Positions 8,701-17,357 of a DNA stretch of 64,000 nt are shown piece after piece. Position numbers and translations under genes: made by a program. Under the pieces are notes generated by a model, which did no database searches, was not told the origin of the DNA, and was given only the letters and a program-made list of their open reading frames with translations. Location: positions 1 to 64,000 of the forward strand of contig PBLQ01000001.1 in NCBI GenBank assembly GCA_002721815.1, read 5' to 3'. Position 1 is the first letter of the stretch. Each line of letters begins with the position of its first letter. Source of the DNA: Myxococcales bacterium (GTDB lineage Bacteria > Myxococcota > UBA727 > GCA-2721815).

Positions 8701-11449
8701 GATGGGCCACGGAGGCACGCAAATGTCGCATCCAACGGGTTTCACCGGTGTCATCATCACGGGTTCGCTCCCAACGGGTTTGCATGGATAACAGTTCGTA
8801 TTTGACTTCTTGAACATCTGCCACCACGTTCCCATCCCAGTCCACCACTGCCCCGGTCACCTCAAAAGCTTTTCCTTCTTCCACTTTTTCCACCCCGGTT
8901 TTCAAACCCAAATAATAATTTTCTGGATGCACCGACCATGACGTTTTGTTTTGGGTGGTGCGACCGCTGCCAGCCTCAAACACCGCTGCGTTCACGGTCA
9001 CCTGACCCGTGCCTGCGAATTGAACCACACCTTTGAGCGAAGGGCAGGCCACAGCCGCTTTGCCACTCTTATCCAAAACGCTTTCAGTTTTACCCAAAAC
9101 CATGGGCTTGGGCTGATCGTAATCGGGGAACCATACCCCGTAGTTAAAGTCTTTGTTTTTCTCTGGCTTGAATTGTCCCGGTCTGATGTCACAGGATACC
9201 TCTACCGGACTTCCGTCAGCGCTCCCGCCAAACAAATACTGGGCCCCTACATTCACTGCCAATTCTTCGGTCACCAATGCCTGATTGCGAACTGGGTCGA
9301 CCTTCACCTTCATACGTTCGGGTACAAATTCTTCAACATTAAAATAATAATCGGCAATCTGCTTATCGGCCACGAATGCCTGAACTTGGTAACGGCCTGT
9401 GTTGGCAAAGGCTGCGAATTTAAAATCGGTCGTCACCAGGCCATTCACATCAATCTTCAAGACGCGCTTGCGCACCACTTTGCGCTTGGGGTCATAAAGC
9501 TTAAGCGTAACGGGCATCCCCTGCTTGGGCGCCACATGGGCTTTGGTTCTTAACAACGCGGCCACATGGGCGGTTTCACCCGGCCGATAAACCCCACGGT
9601 CACTGTAGATGAAACCGGAATAGGCTTTTCCACCTTTATAGGACATCCCATGCACATCGTCATCAGCGGCACTCAGCTCCAGGTCTGCAAATTTCAGATA
9701 GGTGAGATCGTTCCCTTTTTGCGCCACCACCACCAAAGGCTGGGTTTTATCCAGAGCGTCTTCGGCCACAGGCGCCAGCGAACAATATCCCGAGCTGCTG
9801 GTCTGGCAATCTGACACCAACGCGCCACTGGGCTTCAACAAACGCACTTGAGCGGAAGAGACGGGTTGGTTGCTTTGCATGTCCAACACCCACAGGGACA
9901 AATCGCCCCCTCGAGCGCGCTTGGCCACTAAGTTGAGATCAGTGGTAATAAAACGACGGGTGTCATTCACGTGCCCCTTCCCTTTTTGGGCGACTTTAAT
10001 TTCCAACAAGCCCTTTGGGGGACTTTGCTCGATTTGAGTTAGATCTAAAGATGTCGTTTTCCACGCGTCATCTTCAAAAGGAACATTGAGGGTTTTGCGA
10101 TAAATCACATTGGAGGTTCTGGCATCAGTTTTTTCGTCATTGTTACTGAGCCAGAAAACCAAATTTTCCTGGGGGACATGGCGAACAGTGACTTCTATTT
10201 CTTTGACGTTGATGTGACGTAATGGCAAGTCCTTCCAAGTCTTACGAGGTAGATAGCGCCCTTGCGTCGTAAATCGAATCTTGGGCGAGATGGGTGGTAC
10301 TTCAAGTGTTTGGGTGTAGTCTGCATTCAGAGCACCTCCGTCCAAGGAGGTCACACCCGCCTTAATGGACATGACCAAAGGACCTTGTTTAAAATCACCA
10401 AAAATTCGAAAGCCCCCTCCGTTTTTAGCGATGGAAAACTTTGTCACAGGGTCGAAAGAAATTCCGGCGGCGGCGCTTTCGGGGCTAAACATACACCGCT
10501 CGGAGGCGTAAAACCCGGAGTGAATTTCATAGTCGTAATACCATCTGGTTCGCTTGAACGATTTGTCCCGGCAGTTGATTTGAATGTAGCGCGCACCTTC
10601 GCTTTCTCGGAGGTAGGTATGAACTATCTCGATGGGCTTTTGCTGCGGAATGTTCCATTGGTGGGTGGTTTCTTGGGTGCTGACTTTTCGATCCAATGAA
10701 GACGTCAAGCCGCTTGCCATCACAAATACGAGTTGGTTCCCCGGTACAATTTGCGGGTGGCGCAAGCGGATCTTTACCTTGTAAGGACCTTCGGGCTGGT
10801 ATTTAATATCAGAAATATTTTGGCCGTTGGCCGTGGCTGAACCAAAACGACTGACATCACCCAAAGATACAGGACCACTAAATACTAATTTTAAATCTGC
10901 TTGGGTTTTGGCCTTGTTGGCCCCTAAGAATTCCACGCGCTTGAGGCTGAATGACGGTGTTGTGAATGAAAATGCCCTTGGCTTTTTGTCTTTGGTTTCA
11001 AAAACTTTATCGCCGATGCTCACTTCAGACAATAAAATGCGGTACGTGGTATCAGGCTTAAAGCCTTCTTCAGGGCTAAAGTTGATCATACGATTACGCC
11101 GGGTCCAACTGCCTGGGATCTGAGGCTCGATGGACACCTCAGTGTCTGATGACAAAGCGGTGCCTGATCCACCTAGACGACGCTTGAACACCAAACTCAC
11201 CGTGGGCTGGGCTTGTCGCAAAGCATCCACACTTTTTGCATCTAACCGAATGTTGAGGTCATCAATGGTGGAGGCTTTGGGGGGTGAGGCGATATCCAAG
11301 GCTTCTGCCAGGGCTTCTTCCATTGCATCGTCAGATTGGGGATCGTCGGTAGATGATTTCTTTTCCGAAGGACAACCGGCCATCAAAAGGGCAAACAGGG
11401 CTGCGAATGCAAATAACCGGTTTTGGCGAACGAATAATTGAAATGTCAT
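5777..11449 (-). CDS. Bacterial alpha-2-macroglobulin lipoprotein
   Basis: The protein has 1890 residues, somewhat longer than the E. coli type I protein YfhM. It carries a lipoprotein signal ending LMAGC (Cys26). Extended beta-rich macroglobulin domains follow, including the recognisable GFIYSDRGVYRPGET region. The thioester motif CIEQ is at residues 1411-1414 (codons 7208-7219), inside a helical TED-like domain (GGFAYWPGG, GTAYATHML). The family traps attacking proteases: cleavage of a bait region exposes the thioester, which covalently bonds the protease. The protein probably sits in the periplasm, tethered to a membrane. ATG at 11449 follows GAGG by 6 bases. It is first in an operon with pbpC. 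A 160-base gap separates it from the GMC gene; that gap contains an 8-bp inverted repeat TTTGCCTT/AAGGCAAA with a long loop, but no clear promoter. Confidence 0.95.
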   Translation of the reverse strand: MTFQLFVRQNRLFAFAALFALLMAGCPSEKKSSTDDPQSDDAMEEALAEALDIASPPKASTIDDLNIRLDAKSVDALRQAQPTVSLVFKRRLGGSGTALSSDTEVSIEPQIPGSWTRRNRMINFSPEEGFKPDTTYRILLSEVSIGDKVFETKDKKPRAFSFTTPSFSLKRVEFLGANKAKTQADLKLVFSGPVSLGDVSRFGSATANGQNISDIKYQPEGPYKVKIRLRHPQIVPGNQLVFVMASGLTSSLDRKVSTQETTHQWNIPQQKPIEIVHTYLRESEGARYIQINCRDKSFKRTRWYYDYEIHSGFYASERCMFSPESAAAGISFDPVTKFSIAKNGGGFRIFGDFKQGPLVMSIKAGVTSLDGGALNADYTQTLEVPPISPKIRFTTQGRYLPRKTWKDLPLRHINVKEIEVTVRHVPQENLVFWLSNNDEKTDARTSNVIYRKTLNVPFEDDAWKTTSLDLTQIEQSPPKGLLEIKVAQKGKGHVNDTRRFITTDLNLVAKRARGGDLSLWVLDMQSNQPVSSAQVRLLKPSGALVSDCQTSSSGYCSLAPVAEDALDKTQPLVVVAQKGNDLTYLKFADLELSAADDDVHGMSYKGGKAYSGFIYSDRGVYRPGETAHVAALLRTKAHVAPKQGMPVTLKLYDPKRKVVRKRVLKIDVNGLVTTDFKFAAFANTGRYQVQAFVADKQIADYYFNVEEFVPERMKVKVDPVRNQALVTEELAVNVGAQYLFGGSADGSPVEVSCDIRPGQFKPEKNKDFNYGVWFPDYDQPKPMVLGKTESVLDKSGKAAVACPSLKGVVQFAGTGQVTVNAAVFEAGSGRTTQNKTSWSVHPENYYLGLKTGVEKVEEGKAFEVTGAVVDWDGNVVADVQEVKYELLSMQTRWERTRDDDTGETRWMRHLRASVAHQGKIKVDNGRFKTKLTPDQNAAAYLIRVKAGQAQTDVKVEGEDNRYYWRPDESSRDQTPRPLQPTSLQIQTPKTIGVDEKVTVTVKAPFSGDVLWTVETDRVLESQITKVTAGENSWSFEVPQFYANVYVSAFLMKDPHLESAQSFLPDRAYGVQSVRMRPAQFTQDLKITVPKEVRSNSRLDVKIEIPKSDKPSIATVAVVDEGILSLTRFKTPDPFPAIFKKHRLEVKTFETIGWNMLQQSTDTALSTGGDEEAKAQGRVQPVKPVALWSGPVSIDENGKATVSFDVPQYRGALRVMVVTASSTQMGQGEAEVLVRDPLVLQTTLPRFLIRGDKAEVPVFVTNLSGNKQKVTVKMKSKQLPIPGLEMKAWKKDLAPVTVKGTGSKSITLKNGENGTVVFEVTAEQLLGAASLWVEASAGKLVSKEKLDVPFGIAKPKNRMVQRIELQEGETDLKPLIGDWLPTTEKTEVWVTSNPYADVFDHLTHLIRYPYGCIEQTTSSTRPLLAMGNYIRSNPTLSKGKDVEDMVMHGINRVLSMQTPSGGFAYWPGGHSPTHWGTAYATHMLMDAQKLGYPVEKDRIDDALEYMGNELTNRYGNLNRNARSYRYYRDAEPYFHYLVALNGQGRKGRLQNLVADLQGRKLKSQEKEYLYMMQAALYLAGDRRYEGDLKNPDVSSVEKKRRNSWSFYSDRRRRGFMLNVFADLFKSDKAGQRLADLVANNLRGNRSSWYTTQELVWGTTGLAKYVNAGAEQFKAPDLLADGKKFKQSNLTKTAERIWHVARASEYKTLSLKLNDKGDSPVYLVLSSEGIKKDAVYEFGGNGLSLKRTFHNSEGKQLDLTDGSVAFGKVVYIQVEIANTTNDAIQNIALVDRIPSGWEIENPRLGRSQATSWYNDRKKWSTDYMNIRDDRIELFGKLDAQQRRTFLYAVRSVTSGQFVMPPVEAEAMYDPEIWAREPGKNVVIPGPWEEFLN

Positions 11450-11609
11450 AGGAGGCCTCGTGTCAGATTAATTTTGCCTTCCTAACCTAGTGGTTTTCGG
11501 GTTTTTCCTCAAACCTGAAAGGCAAATAGTTTCAGCTCCCGGAAGGCACTAAGAAGCTGTTTAGAAGGAGTTTTTGATGCAGAGGAACCCGTGTGGGGCA
11601 TTTATATTC

Positions 11610-13151
11610 TTAGAGGGTGGCCGATAGGATTTTTTCGGAGGCCAGATGAGCTAAGGTATAGATGGTTTGGCTGGGGTTGACCCCTAAAGAAGTGGGAAAC
11701 ACTGAGCCGTCAGCCACAAAAAGATTGTCCAACTCACGATAACGGAAATCCGGATCCACCACGGACCTTTTCGCATTGGCCCCCATGGCACATCCGCCCA
11801 TTTGATGGGCCGAGAAAATCGCATGTTCTAATGGACCGTATTTCGCCGTTTGAAGCTGCGCCCGTTCTGCATCGGAATGCATGTGAATAGAATCAAAGTG
11901 AAATGACATGGCTTTTTGTGCACCGGCCTTTAAGGTCAATTGTGCCAACACATCATGAGAAGCTTTGAAAGCCTCTTTGAGTTTATCAATAATGGGGTAG
12001 GCAATACCGATACGACCATCGTTCCTCAGTTTGACCTCGCCACCTTGGTCTTCATCTAAAAACCCGTCCGCATGAATGGCCAACATAATTCCCACATGGG
12101 ACAACTGAGACATCAATTCAACAGTGGGGCTGCCAAAGTCTTTGAACGCAACACTGGACAAAGCGGGGTGAATGGGCGCGGACTCAATGAAAAATCCAAT
12201 CCCATTTTTTCTTTCAATGAATTCATGGCTGCTTGCCGATTGGGGTGCCCCGTAAAACCCATTCACTGGTTCTTCGTACAAACCACTCATGCCAATCACT
12301 GGATGCAAAAACAGCCCTTGCCCCACGAGGCCATTCACGTTGAGACCTGATTTGAGCAAAAGCGCCGGTCCGTTAATGGCCCCCGCACTGAGCACCACCG
12401 TTTTAGGTCGAATGCGCAAAGTGGTTGCAGTGGGCATATTGCTTTTCACGGGCTGTATCTGTGCCACCACTTCTTTAATTTTTCCTTGATCGTGAACCAA
12501 CGCCTGAACGGGAGCCTCTGCAAAAAGTTGCATGCCGCCTTTGAGCGCATCTTGGATGGTGGTCACCAACATGCCCTGTTTACGGTCCACCGGGCAGCCA
12601 AAACCGCAATAACCACTGTTGAGACATTCGCGCACGTTACGTCGGAGTGGATCCACCTCGTAGCCCATGGCCTGAGCCCCGGCAATTAGCTTTTGGTTGT
12701 TGGCGTTCGCCCACCCCAAAGGCCACGTTTTGATGCTTAAACGTTTCTCAGTTGCCTGATAAAAAGGCATCAACCTTTCTGTGGTCAGTTCGGACAAACC
12801 AAATCGGTCACGCCATGTTGCCAGAACTTTTTCCGGCACCCGAAAACAACTGGTCCAATTCACCGTGGTCCCGCCCCCCACGTTTCGGCCTTGCATGATG
12901 GTGATGGCCTGGTCGTCGGTAGCACGGGTCCCTCGCTCTTGATACAGATTCTGAAAAGCCGCTTCTTCGTGCAGGGCGAATTCTTTTCTCGTGAAGTAAG
13001 GCCCTGCTTCGAGCATCACCACGCTGTTTCCGGCCGCCACTAAATTCGCGGCAACCGTGCCACCTCCAGCACCCGATCCGATGATGCACACATCACAATC
13101 TACCTTGCGATCTTCGGTGATATCTTTAGCGGTAAAAACCCGTCCCGTCAC
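11610..13151 (-). CDS. GMC-family FAD oxidoreductase
   Basis: This is a 513-residue flavoprotein dehydrogenase or oxidase of the glucose-methanol-choline family. It has the N-terminal FAD-binding GSGAGGGTVAANL, the family signature around GRNVGGGTTVNW, and a C-terminal GCAMG...FVADGSVFPTSLGVNPS motif containing the active-site region and the FAD-contacting end. It resembles long-chain alcohol oxidase or gluconate-dehydrogenase-type large subunits; the substrate cannot be told. I place the start at GTG 13151, which overlaps the TGA of the preceding gene (GTGA) and has GGAGG 8 bases upstream. A longer frame to 13268 exists but would overlap the small-subunit gene. The enzyme has no signal peptide of its own; the adjacent Tat-signal protein suggests export as a complex. 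Confidence 0.88.
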   Translation of the reverse strand: MTGRVFTAKDITEDRKVDCDVCIIGSGAGGGTVAANLVAAGNSVVMLEAGPYFTRKEFALHEEAAFQNLYQERGTRATDDQAITIMQGRNVGGGTTVNWTSCFRVPEKVLATWRDRFGLSELTTERLMPFYQATEKRLSIKTWPLGWANANNQKLIAGAQAMGYEVDPLRRNVRECLNSGYCGFGCPVDRKQGMLVTTIQDALKGGMQLFAEAPVQALVHDQGKIKEVVAQIQPVKSNMPTATTLRIRPKTVVLSAGAINGPALLLKSGLNVNGLVGQGLFLHPVIGMSGLYEEPVNGFYGAPQSASSHEFIERKNGIGFFIESAPIHPALSSVAFKDFGSPTVELMSQLSHVGIMLAIHADGFLDEDQGGEVKLRNDGRIGIAYPIIDKLKEAFKASHDVLAQLTLKAGAQKAMSFHFDSIHMHSDAERAQLQTAKYGPLEHAIFSAHQMGGCAMGANAKRSVVDPDFRYRELDNLFVADGSVFPTSLGVNPSQTIYTLAHLASEKILSATL

Positions 13152-13723
13152 GGCGTGGCCTCCGTGCCTGGTTCGTCTGGCAGCTGCCCCGGTGATGCCA
13201 CTTTGGAATAATCGGGCGGTCCAGGGTAACCCACCGCTGCATAGGTTTTGGGATGCGAAAAATAACAACTTTTGATTAAGCCCGTTAAGGCCACGTACCC
13301 GGTTCGACGCACCGCCAATCGACTGGTTTTCCAGTTGCGAAGCGTTTGTTCTTGTTCTGTGGCAGACGAGACAGAAAAAGGCCGAAAGCGACCATCTAGT
13401 ACCAAACCCAAAACAGGGTTTTCAATCACCTGAAGCGCCTGAGCCAATTCAGCCCCATCGGCAGGGTGCAACAAGGCCAACAAATCATCCACCCGTTGGG
13501 CCACCTGAATGTCGCCGGTGCTTGGAAACCCTTTTGATACCGGCAGTACGTGAGGAATAATCGCCATCAGCGTCGCATAATTTTGTGGCGTTAAAATTTT
13601 AAGTCCTTGGGGTGGAACGGGAATGTCTTGACCGGGCTGCAACGAAAGCCCGACCCCCGAGACAGCCAACAAGCCGCCACCGACCAAGCCTTTTTTGAGT
13701 AAGGAACGTCGCGTACTGACCAT
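13148..13723 (-). CDS. Tat-exported small subunit, gluconate 2-dehydrogenase subunit 3-like
   Basis: The 191-residue protein begins with a twin-arginine-like leader, STRRSLLKKGLVGGG, and a hydrophobic stretch. A helical domain follows, including TLMAIIPHVLP, DDLLALLHP and TGYVALTGLIKSCYFSHP. This matches the pattern of the small, non-catalytic subunit that accompanies GMC dehydrogenases. In such systems the small subunit carries the Tat signal and the flavoprotein is exported with it. ATG at 13723 is 2 bases after the prfC stop and is preceded by AGGGTG; the stop overlaps the GMC start. Family assignment is from pattern and neighbour, so moderate. No cytochrome subunit gene follows. Confidence 0.75.
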   Translation of the reverse strand: MVSTRRSLLKKGLVGGGLLAVSGVGLSLQPGQDIPVPPQGLKILTPQNYATLMAIIPHVLPVSKGFPSTGDIQVAQRVDDLLALLHPADGAELAQALQVIENPVLGLVLDGRFRPFSVSSATEQEQTLRNWKTSRLAVRRTGYVALTGLIKSCYFSHPKTYAAVGYPGPPDYSKVASPGQLPDEPGTEATP

Positions 13724-13725
13724 GC

Positions 13726-15342
13726 TCACCCTGCCGACTTTTTGCTGCGACCTGGTTGTACTGCTGCCACAAATTCCCAGTCTTCGTTGTTTTGTTCGAT
13801 ACGTTGTCGGGTCCACCGAGACTCAAACAATAACAATGGCCGACCTTCAACGTCATATACACACTCCACGCTGCCACGTGTGATCACCTTTTTCGGGTCA
13901 AAATCATCGGCAAAAACCCAACGGGCCTCGCTATAAGGCAAACGTTCCCATTGTACATCTACACTGTATTCGTGTTTCAGTCGGTATTGAACCACTTCCA
14001 GCTGCAACCAGCCCACCGCGCCTAAAATGGGGTCCACCACTTCGTCATGGCGATCGCGAAATAATTGAACTGCACCTTCTTCACACAATTGTTCAATGCC
14101 TTTTTTCATTTGTTTGCGCTTCATGGGGTCATTCAATCGCGCCCGAACAAAAAATTCTGGCGAAAAATAAGGAATGCCTTCAAAGGGCTGCCCTTTCTTC
14201 CCTTCCCAAAGGGTGTCGCCCAAACGCAACATGCCAGAGTCCCACAAACCAATGATGTCACCGCCGTATGCTTCTTCCACAGTCTTGCGATCTGATGCGA
14301 AGAAAGTCATGGCCCGGTCTAAATTGAGCTGCCGTCCCGTACGAACCAATTGTGCTTTCATGCCGCGCTCAAACTTGCCCGAACAAATACGCACAAAGGC
14401 CACCCGGTCTCTGTGTCGCGGATCCATGTTAGCTTGAATTTTAAAAACAAAACCCGTGAACTCTGAATGGGTCGCATCTAACACGCCCTCTTGGGTTTTT
14501 CGTGGTCTTGGCGAAGGGCACAAAGACAAGAACCGTTGCAAAAATGGTTCAATCCCGAAATTGTTCATGGCACTGCCAAAAAAGACCGGCGAAAGCTTGC
14601 CCGCTAAAAAGTCTTCTTGAGAAAAAGGATTGCCCGCGGCATCCAAAAGCTCCATGGATTCACGAAGTTCTTCGGTGGCTTCTTCACCTAATTCACCTTG
14701 AAGCTTATCGCTGTCCATGGGCAGGTGATGGGCCTCGGCTTTTTTTCCTTGGACTTCTGATTTATCGAAACGAATAAAATTTTCGTTTTCGCGATCGTAA
14801 ACGCCTTGAAAGTAGTTGCCCTGCCCAATGGGCCAAGTCATAGGACACGTTGGGATTTGCAATACATTTTCGATTTCGTCGAGGATGTCCAAGGGCGCTA
14901 AACCGGGCCGGTCCAGCTTGTTCACGAAGGTCACAATGGGAATCCCACGCAAACGACACACGTCGAACAATTTAATGGTTTGCGGCTCAACCCCTTTGGC
15001 ATGATCCACCAACATCACCGCACAATCTGCTGCAGCCAAAGTTCGATAGGTATCTTCACTGAAATCGTTATGACCGGGTGTGTCCAAAAGATTGATCCGG
15101 TGCCCCTCAAAATCGATTTGCATCACCGAGGTGGCTACCGAAATGCCACGCTCTTTTTCCATGGCCATCCAATCAGAAGTGGCTGACTTTTTGTTTTTTC
15201 GGGCTTTGACTTCACCCGCCACTTGAATGGCGCCACCGTATAACAATACTTTCTCAGTGAGGGTGGTTTTACCGGCATCTGGGTGGGAGATGATGGCGAA
15301 GGTACGACGGCGCGCAATTTCATCTAAAGTTGGTTCTGCCAT
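13726..15342 (-). CDS. prfC: Peptide chain release factor 3
   Basis: This is a 538-residue translational GTPase that recycles release factors RF1/RF2 from the ribosome after termination. It shows G1 SHPDAGKTTLTE, the switch region with DTPGHNDFSEDT (G3) and NKLDR (G4), all in the N-terminal third. The elongation-factor-like domain II and the RF3 C-terminal domain follow, and the length is normal for the family. It acts in the cytoplasm. It starts at ATG 15342, 16 bases after the upstream MATE stop, and is followed with 2 bases spacing by the Tat small-subunit gene. A housekeeping factor is therefore probably co-transcribed with an exported oxidoreductase. Confidence 0.97.
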   Translation of the reverse strand: MAEPTLDEIARRRTFAIISHPDAGKTTLTEKVLLYGGAIQVAGEVKARKNKKSATSDWMAMEKERGISVATSVMQIDFEGHRINLLDTPGHNDFSEDTYRTLAAADCAVMLVDHAKGVEPQTIKLFDVCRLRGIPIVTFVNKLDRPGLAPLDILDEIENVLQIPTCPMTWPIGQGNYFQGVYDRENENFIRFDKSEVQGKKAEAHHLPMDSDKLQGELGEEATEELRESMELLDAAGNPFSQEDFLAGKLSPVFFGSAMNNFGIEPFLQRFLSLCPSPRPRKTQEGVLDATHSEFTGFVFKIQANMDPRHRDRVAFVRICSGKFERGMKAQLVRTGRQLNLDRAMTFFASDRKTVEEAYGGDIIGLWDSGMLRLGDTLWEGKKGQPFEGIPYFSPEFFVRARLNDPMKRKQMKKGIEQLCEEGAVQLFRDRHDEVVDPILGAVGWLQLEVVQYRLKHEYSVDVQWERLPYSEARWVFADDFDPKKVITRGSVECVYDVEGRPLLLFESRWTRQRIEQNNEDWEFVAAVQPGRSKKSAG

Positions 15343-15358
15343 CTAATTCATCCTCACT

Positions 15359-16708
15359 TTAAGCCAAGACCCGTTGACGCAACTTAGGAACAAAAGCCCC
15401 CAAGGACACCAAACGTAAAATATAAAATACCATCAGGGCTGCCCACAATCCGTGGTTTTGCCAGTGCTCGGTGGCCCAAGTGGCCAATCCGAAATATAGG
15501 AAAGCAGAAAAAACCATGCTCCACAACATGGCCCGGGTTTGGGTGGCCCCAATAAATACGCCATCGAGGCCGTAACACCAGACACAGATCAGCGGTGATA
15601 TAATGACCCAAAACCCGTGGCGAGTGGCCACTTCCATCACCTCGGGCAAAGAGGTCATCATTTGGATAAATAAGGGATATGCCGCGGCGTAAAGCACCGT
15701 AAAAGCAGCCGCCACCAGACCAGAAAAAATCATCACCCATTTGATGGTTTGGTCCACGTGGCGGAGGTCTTTTTTGCCAAAGCCCTCACCCACCAAGGAT
15801 TCTGCAGCATGGGCAAATCCATCCAAAGCAAATGACAGCAGGTATTGTAAGTTCATCAATATGGCATTGGCGGCTAAAATGGCGGTACCCATATGGGCCC
15901 CCATAGCGGTGAAATAGGCCAAAGCCCCCATGAGCAAGGTGGTTCTTACGAAAAGATGGCTGTTGACCCTCACCATCTGTGCCCAAGACACCCCGCTCAC
16001 TTTTTGTTTGAGTTGGGCCAACGACAAATCGGGCAAACAATGCTTTTCCATCAACCACCAGCCCAAGCCTGCGCTGCACACTTGGGCCAATACGGTGGCA
16101 TAAGCCACCCCTTCGACCCCCCATTCAAAACCCCAAACAAAGATGAGATCCAAAACGATGTTCAGGCCATTGGTCAACACCTGTAACACCAAGGTCAACA
16201 TGGGCTTTTGCATCCCCATGAGGGTCCCCATGACGACGTAATTAAATAATACGACCGGTGCACCCAAGATCCGGGCCCAATAATAAAAACGAGCTTGGTC
16301 TTCCACTTCGGTCTGTGCCTGCAAAACAAAAAATGCAAACTTTTCAATAGGCCACGCAAACAGCCACAACACCAAAGCAATTCCCAACGCCAACTGAACG
16401 GCCTGAATCAAAATGGCTTTTATTTCATCTACATCTCGGCGCCCAAAGGCTTGAGCCACAAAACCAGTGGTGCCCATTCGCAGGAAACCAACCGCCCAAT
16501 AGACGAAATCGAAGATCAACGCGCCCAACGCCACCCCACCCAAATAGATCGGGCTGTCCATGTGCCCCACCACGGCCGCATCCACCATGCCTAATAATGG
16601 AATGGAGCAATTGCTCAAAATGACTGGCCAAGCCAAAAACCAGACACGTTTTTGTATTTTGTCAGAATTACTGGACGAATCACCGTCAGATAAATCAGAA
16701 TTGGACAC
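15359..16708 (-). CDS. MATE-family efflux transporter (DinF-like)
   Basis: The protein has 449 residues with about twelve hydrophobic helices in the two-bundle MATE layout. The N-terminal motif VWFLAWPVILSNCSIPLLGM and VVGHM are typical of the DinF/NorM branch. It is an inner-membrane cation-coupled exporter of drugs or metabolites; the substrate is unknown. The start appears to be GTG 16708; no strong ribosome binding site is visible and no better start precedes the first helix. The gene follows the TetR regulator by 20 bases on the same strand, so it is probably controlled by it. The N-terminal Ser/Asp-rich tail (SNSDLSDGDSSSNSDK) is a small oddity. Confidence 0.9.
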   Translation of the reverse strand: MSNSDLSDGDSSSNSDKIQKRVWFLAWPVILSNCSIPLLGMVDAAVVGHMDSPIYLGGVALGALIFDFVYWAVGFLRMGTTGFVAQAFGRRDVDEIKAILIQAVQLALGIALVLWLFAWPIEKFAFFVLQAQTEVEDQARFYYWARILGAPVVLFNYVVMGTLMGMQKPMLTLVLQVLTNGLNIVLDLIFVWGFEWGVEGVAYATVLAQVCSAGLGWWLMEKHCLPDLSLAQLKQKVSGVSWAQMVRVNSHLFVRTTLLMGALAYFTAMGAHMGTAILAANAILMNLQYLLSFALDGFAHAAESLVGEGFGKKDLRHVDQTIKWVMIFSGLVAAAFTVLYAAAYPLFIQMMTSLPEVMEVATRHGFWVIISPLICVWCYGLDGVFIGATQTRAMLWSMVFSAFLYFGLATWATEHWQNHGLWAALMVFYILRLVSLGAFVPKLRQRVLA

Positions 16709-16728
16709 TGGTGGTACTCAGTTGGTGT

Positions 16729-17307
16729 TTAATCCCATTCGGGTTCGAAGTTGGCAGAGGTATTTTCGGCTGCGTCACCGGATTTTTGTAAGAAAGGCAG
16801 CAATTTTTGGGCCGCTTCGCTCGGTGGGGTGGGCTGCCACAACAAAGATGAGAGATGGCGAAGCACCACATCGGCACCGAGCTCAGCTTTCTCGGCATTT
16901 CCGTGCCAAACCTTATCTTCTAAGAAGTTTTGTAAAGCGACCTTGGCTGGCCCCCACCATTGTCCATCTTTTTCGAACAATAACCGAGCCCAGCTTTCTC
17001 TTTGGACCGGCGCCTCCACCGCTAAGCCCTCGTAAAGCATCTCAATTCCACGCGTGGCCGCGGTTAAAGAAATTTCGTCTTCAATGGCAGCCATTTTGAG
17101 TTCGTGAGCCACCACGCCCAAGCTCTCCTGGCCCAACCAGGCAAAAAACTCGTTCACCAGGCGTTTTTTGGAGCCGAATTTCTCGTAAACCGTTTGCCGG
17201 GATAAATTGGCCTGATTGGCCACGTCTTCCATGGTCATTTTCTTGAGCCCATAGAGGCTTTGGCACCTTTTTACCGATACCAAAATCTTTTCTTTTGTTT
17301 TATCCAT
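16729..17307 (-). CDS. TetR-family transcriptional regulator
   Basis: The protein has about 192 residues. The N-terminal helix-turn-helix reads MTMEDVANQANLSRQTVYEKF, the typical TetR DNA-binding segment. The C-terminal ligand-binding region is helical and unrecognised. Two ATGs are adjacent (17310 and 17307); the second is 7 bases after AAGG and is preferred. Its neighbour downstream is the MATE transporter, the usual arrangement for a local repressor of an efflux pump. The 50-base gap to the divergent secreted-protein gene would hold both promoters and any operator, but no clear palindrome is visible there. Confidence 0.9.
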   Translation of the reverse strand: MDKTKEKILVSVKRCQSLYGLKKMTMEDVANQANLSRQTVYEKFGSKKRLVNEFFAWLGQESLGVVAHELKMAAIEDEISLTAATRGIEMLYEGLAVEAPVQRESWARLLFEKDGQWWGPAKVALQNFLEDKVWHGNAEKAELGADVVLRHLSSLLWQPTPPSEAAQKLLPFLQKSGDAAENTSANFEPEWD

Positions 17308-17357
17308 CATTAGACCTTTTGGTGAGGGGGAATTTCGAGAAAGGGCGGAATGTATCA

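Noticed and set aside
8951-9553. 200-codon open frame on the plus strand
   Set aside because: It is antisense to the alpha-2-macroglobulin gene, whose frame is continuous and has family motifs across this stretch.
11463-11530. Terminator from the TTTGCCTT/AAGGCAAA inverted repeat before the macroglobulin gene
   Set aside because: The arms are separated by about 45 bases and no U-tract follows on the minus strand.
13152-13268. Longer start for the GMC oxidoreductase
   Set aside because: It would overlap the small-subunit gene by 121 bases, encodes no conserved part, and lacks the GGAGG that precedes GTG 13151.
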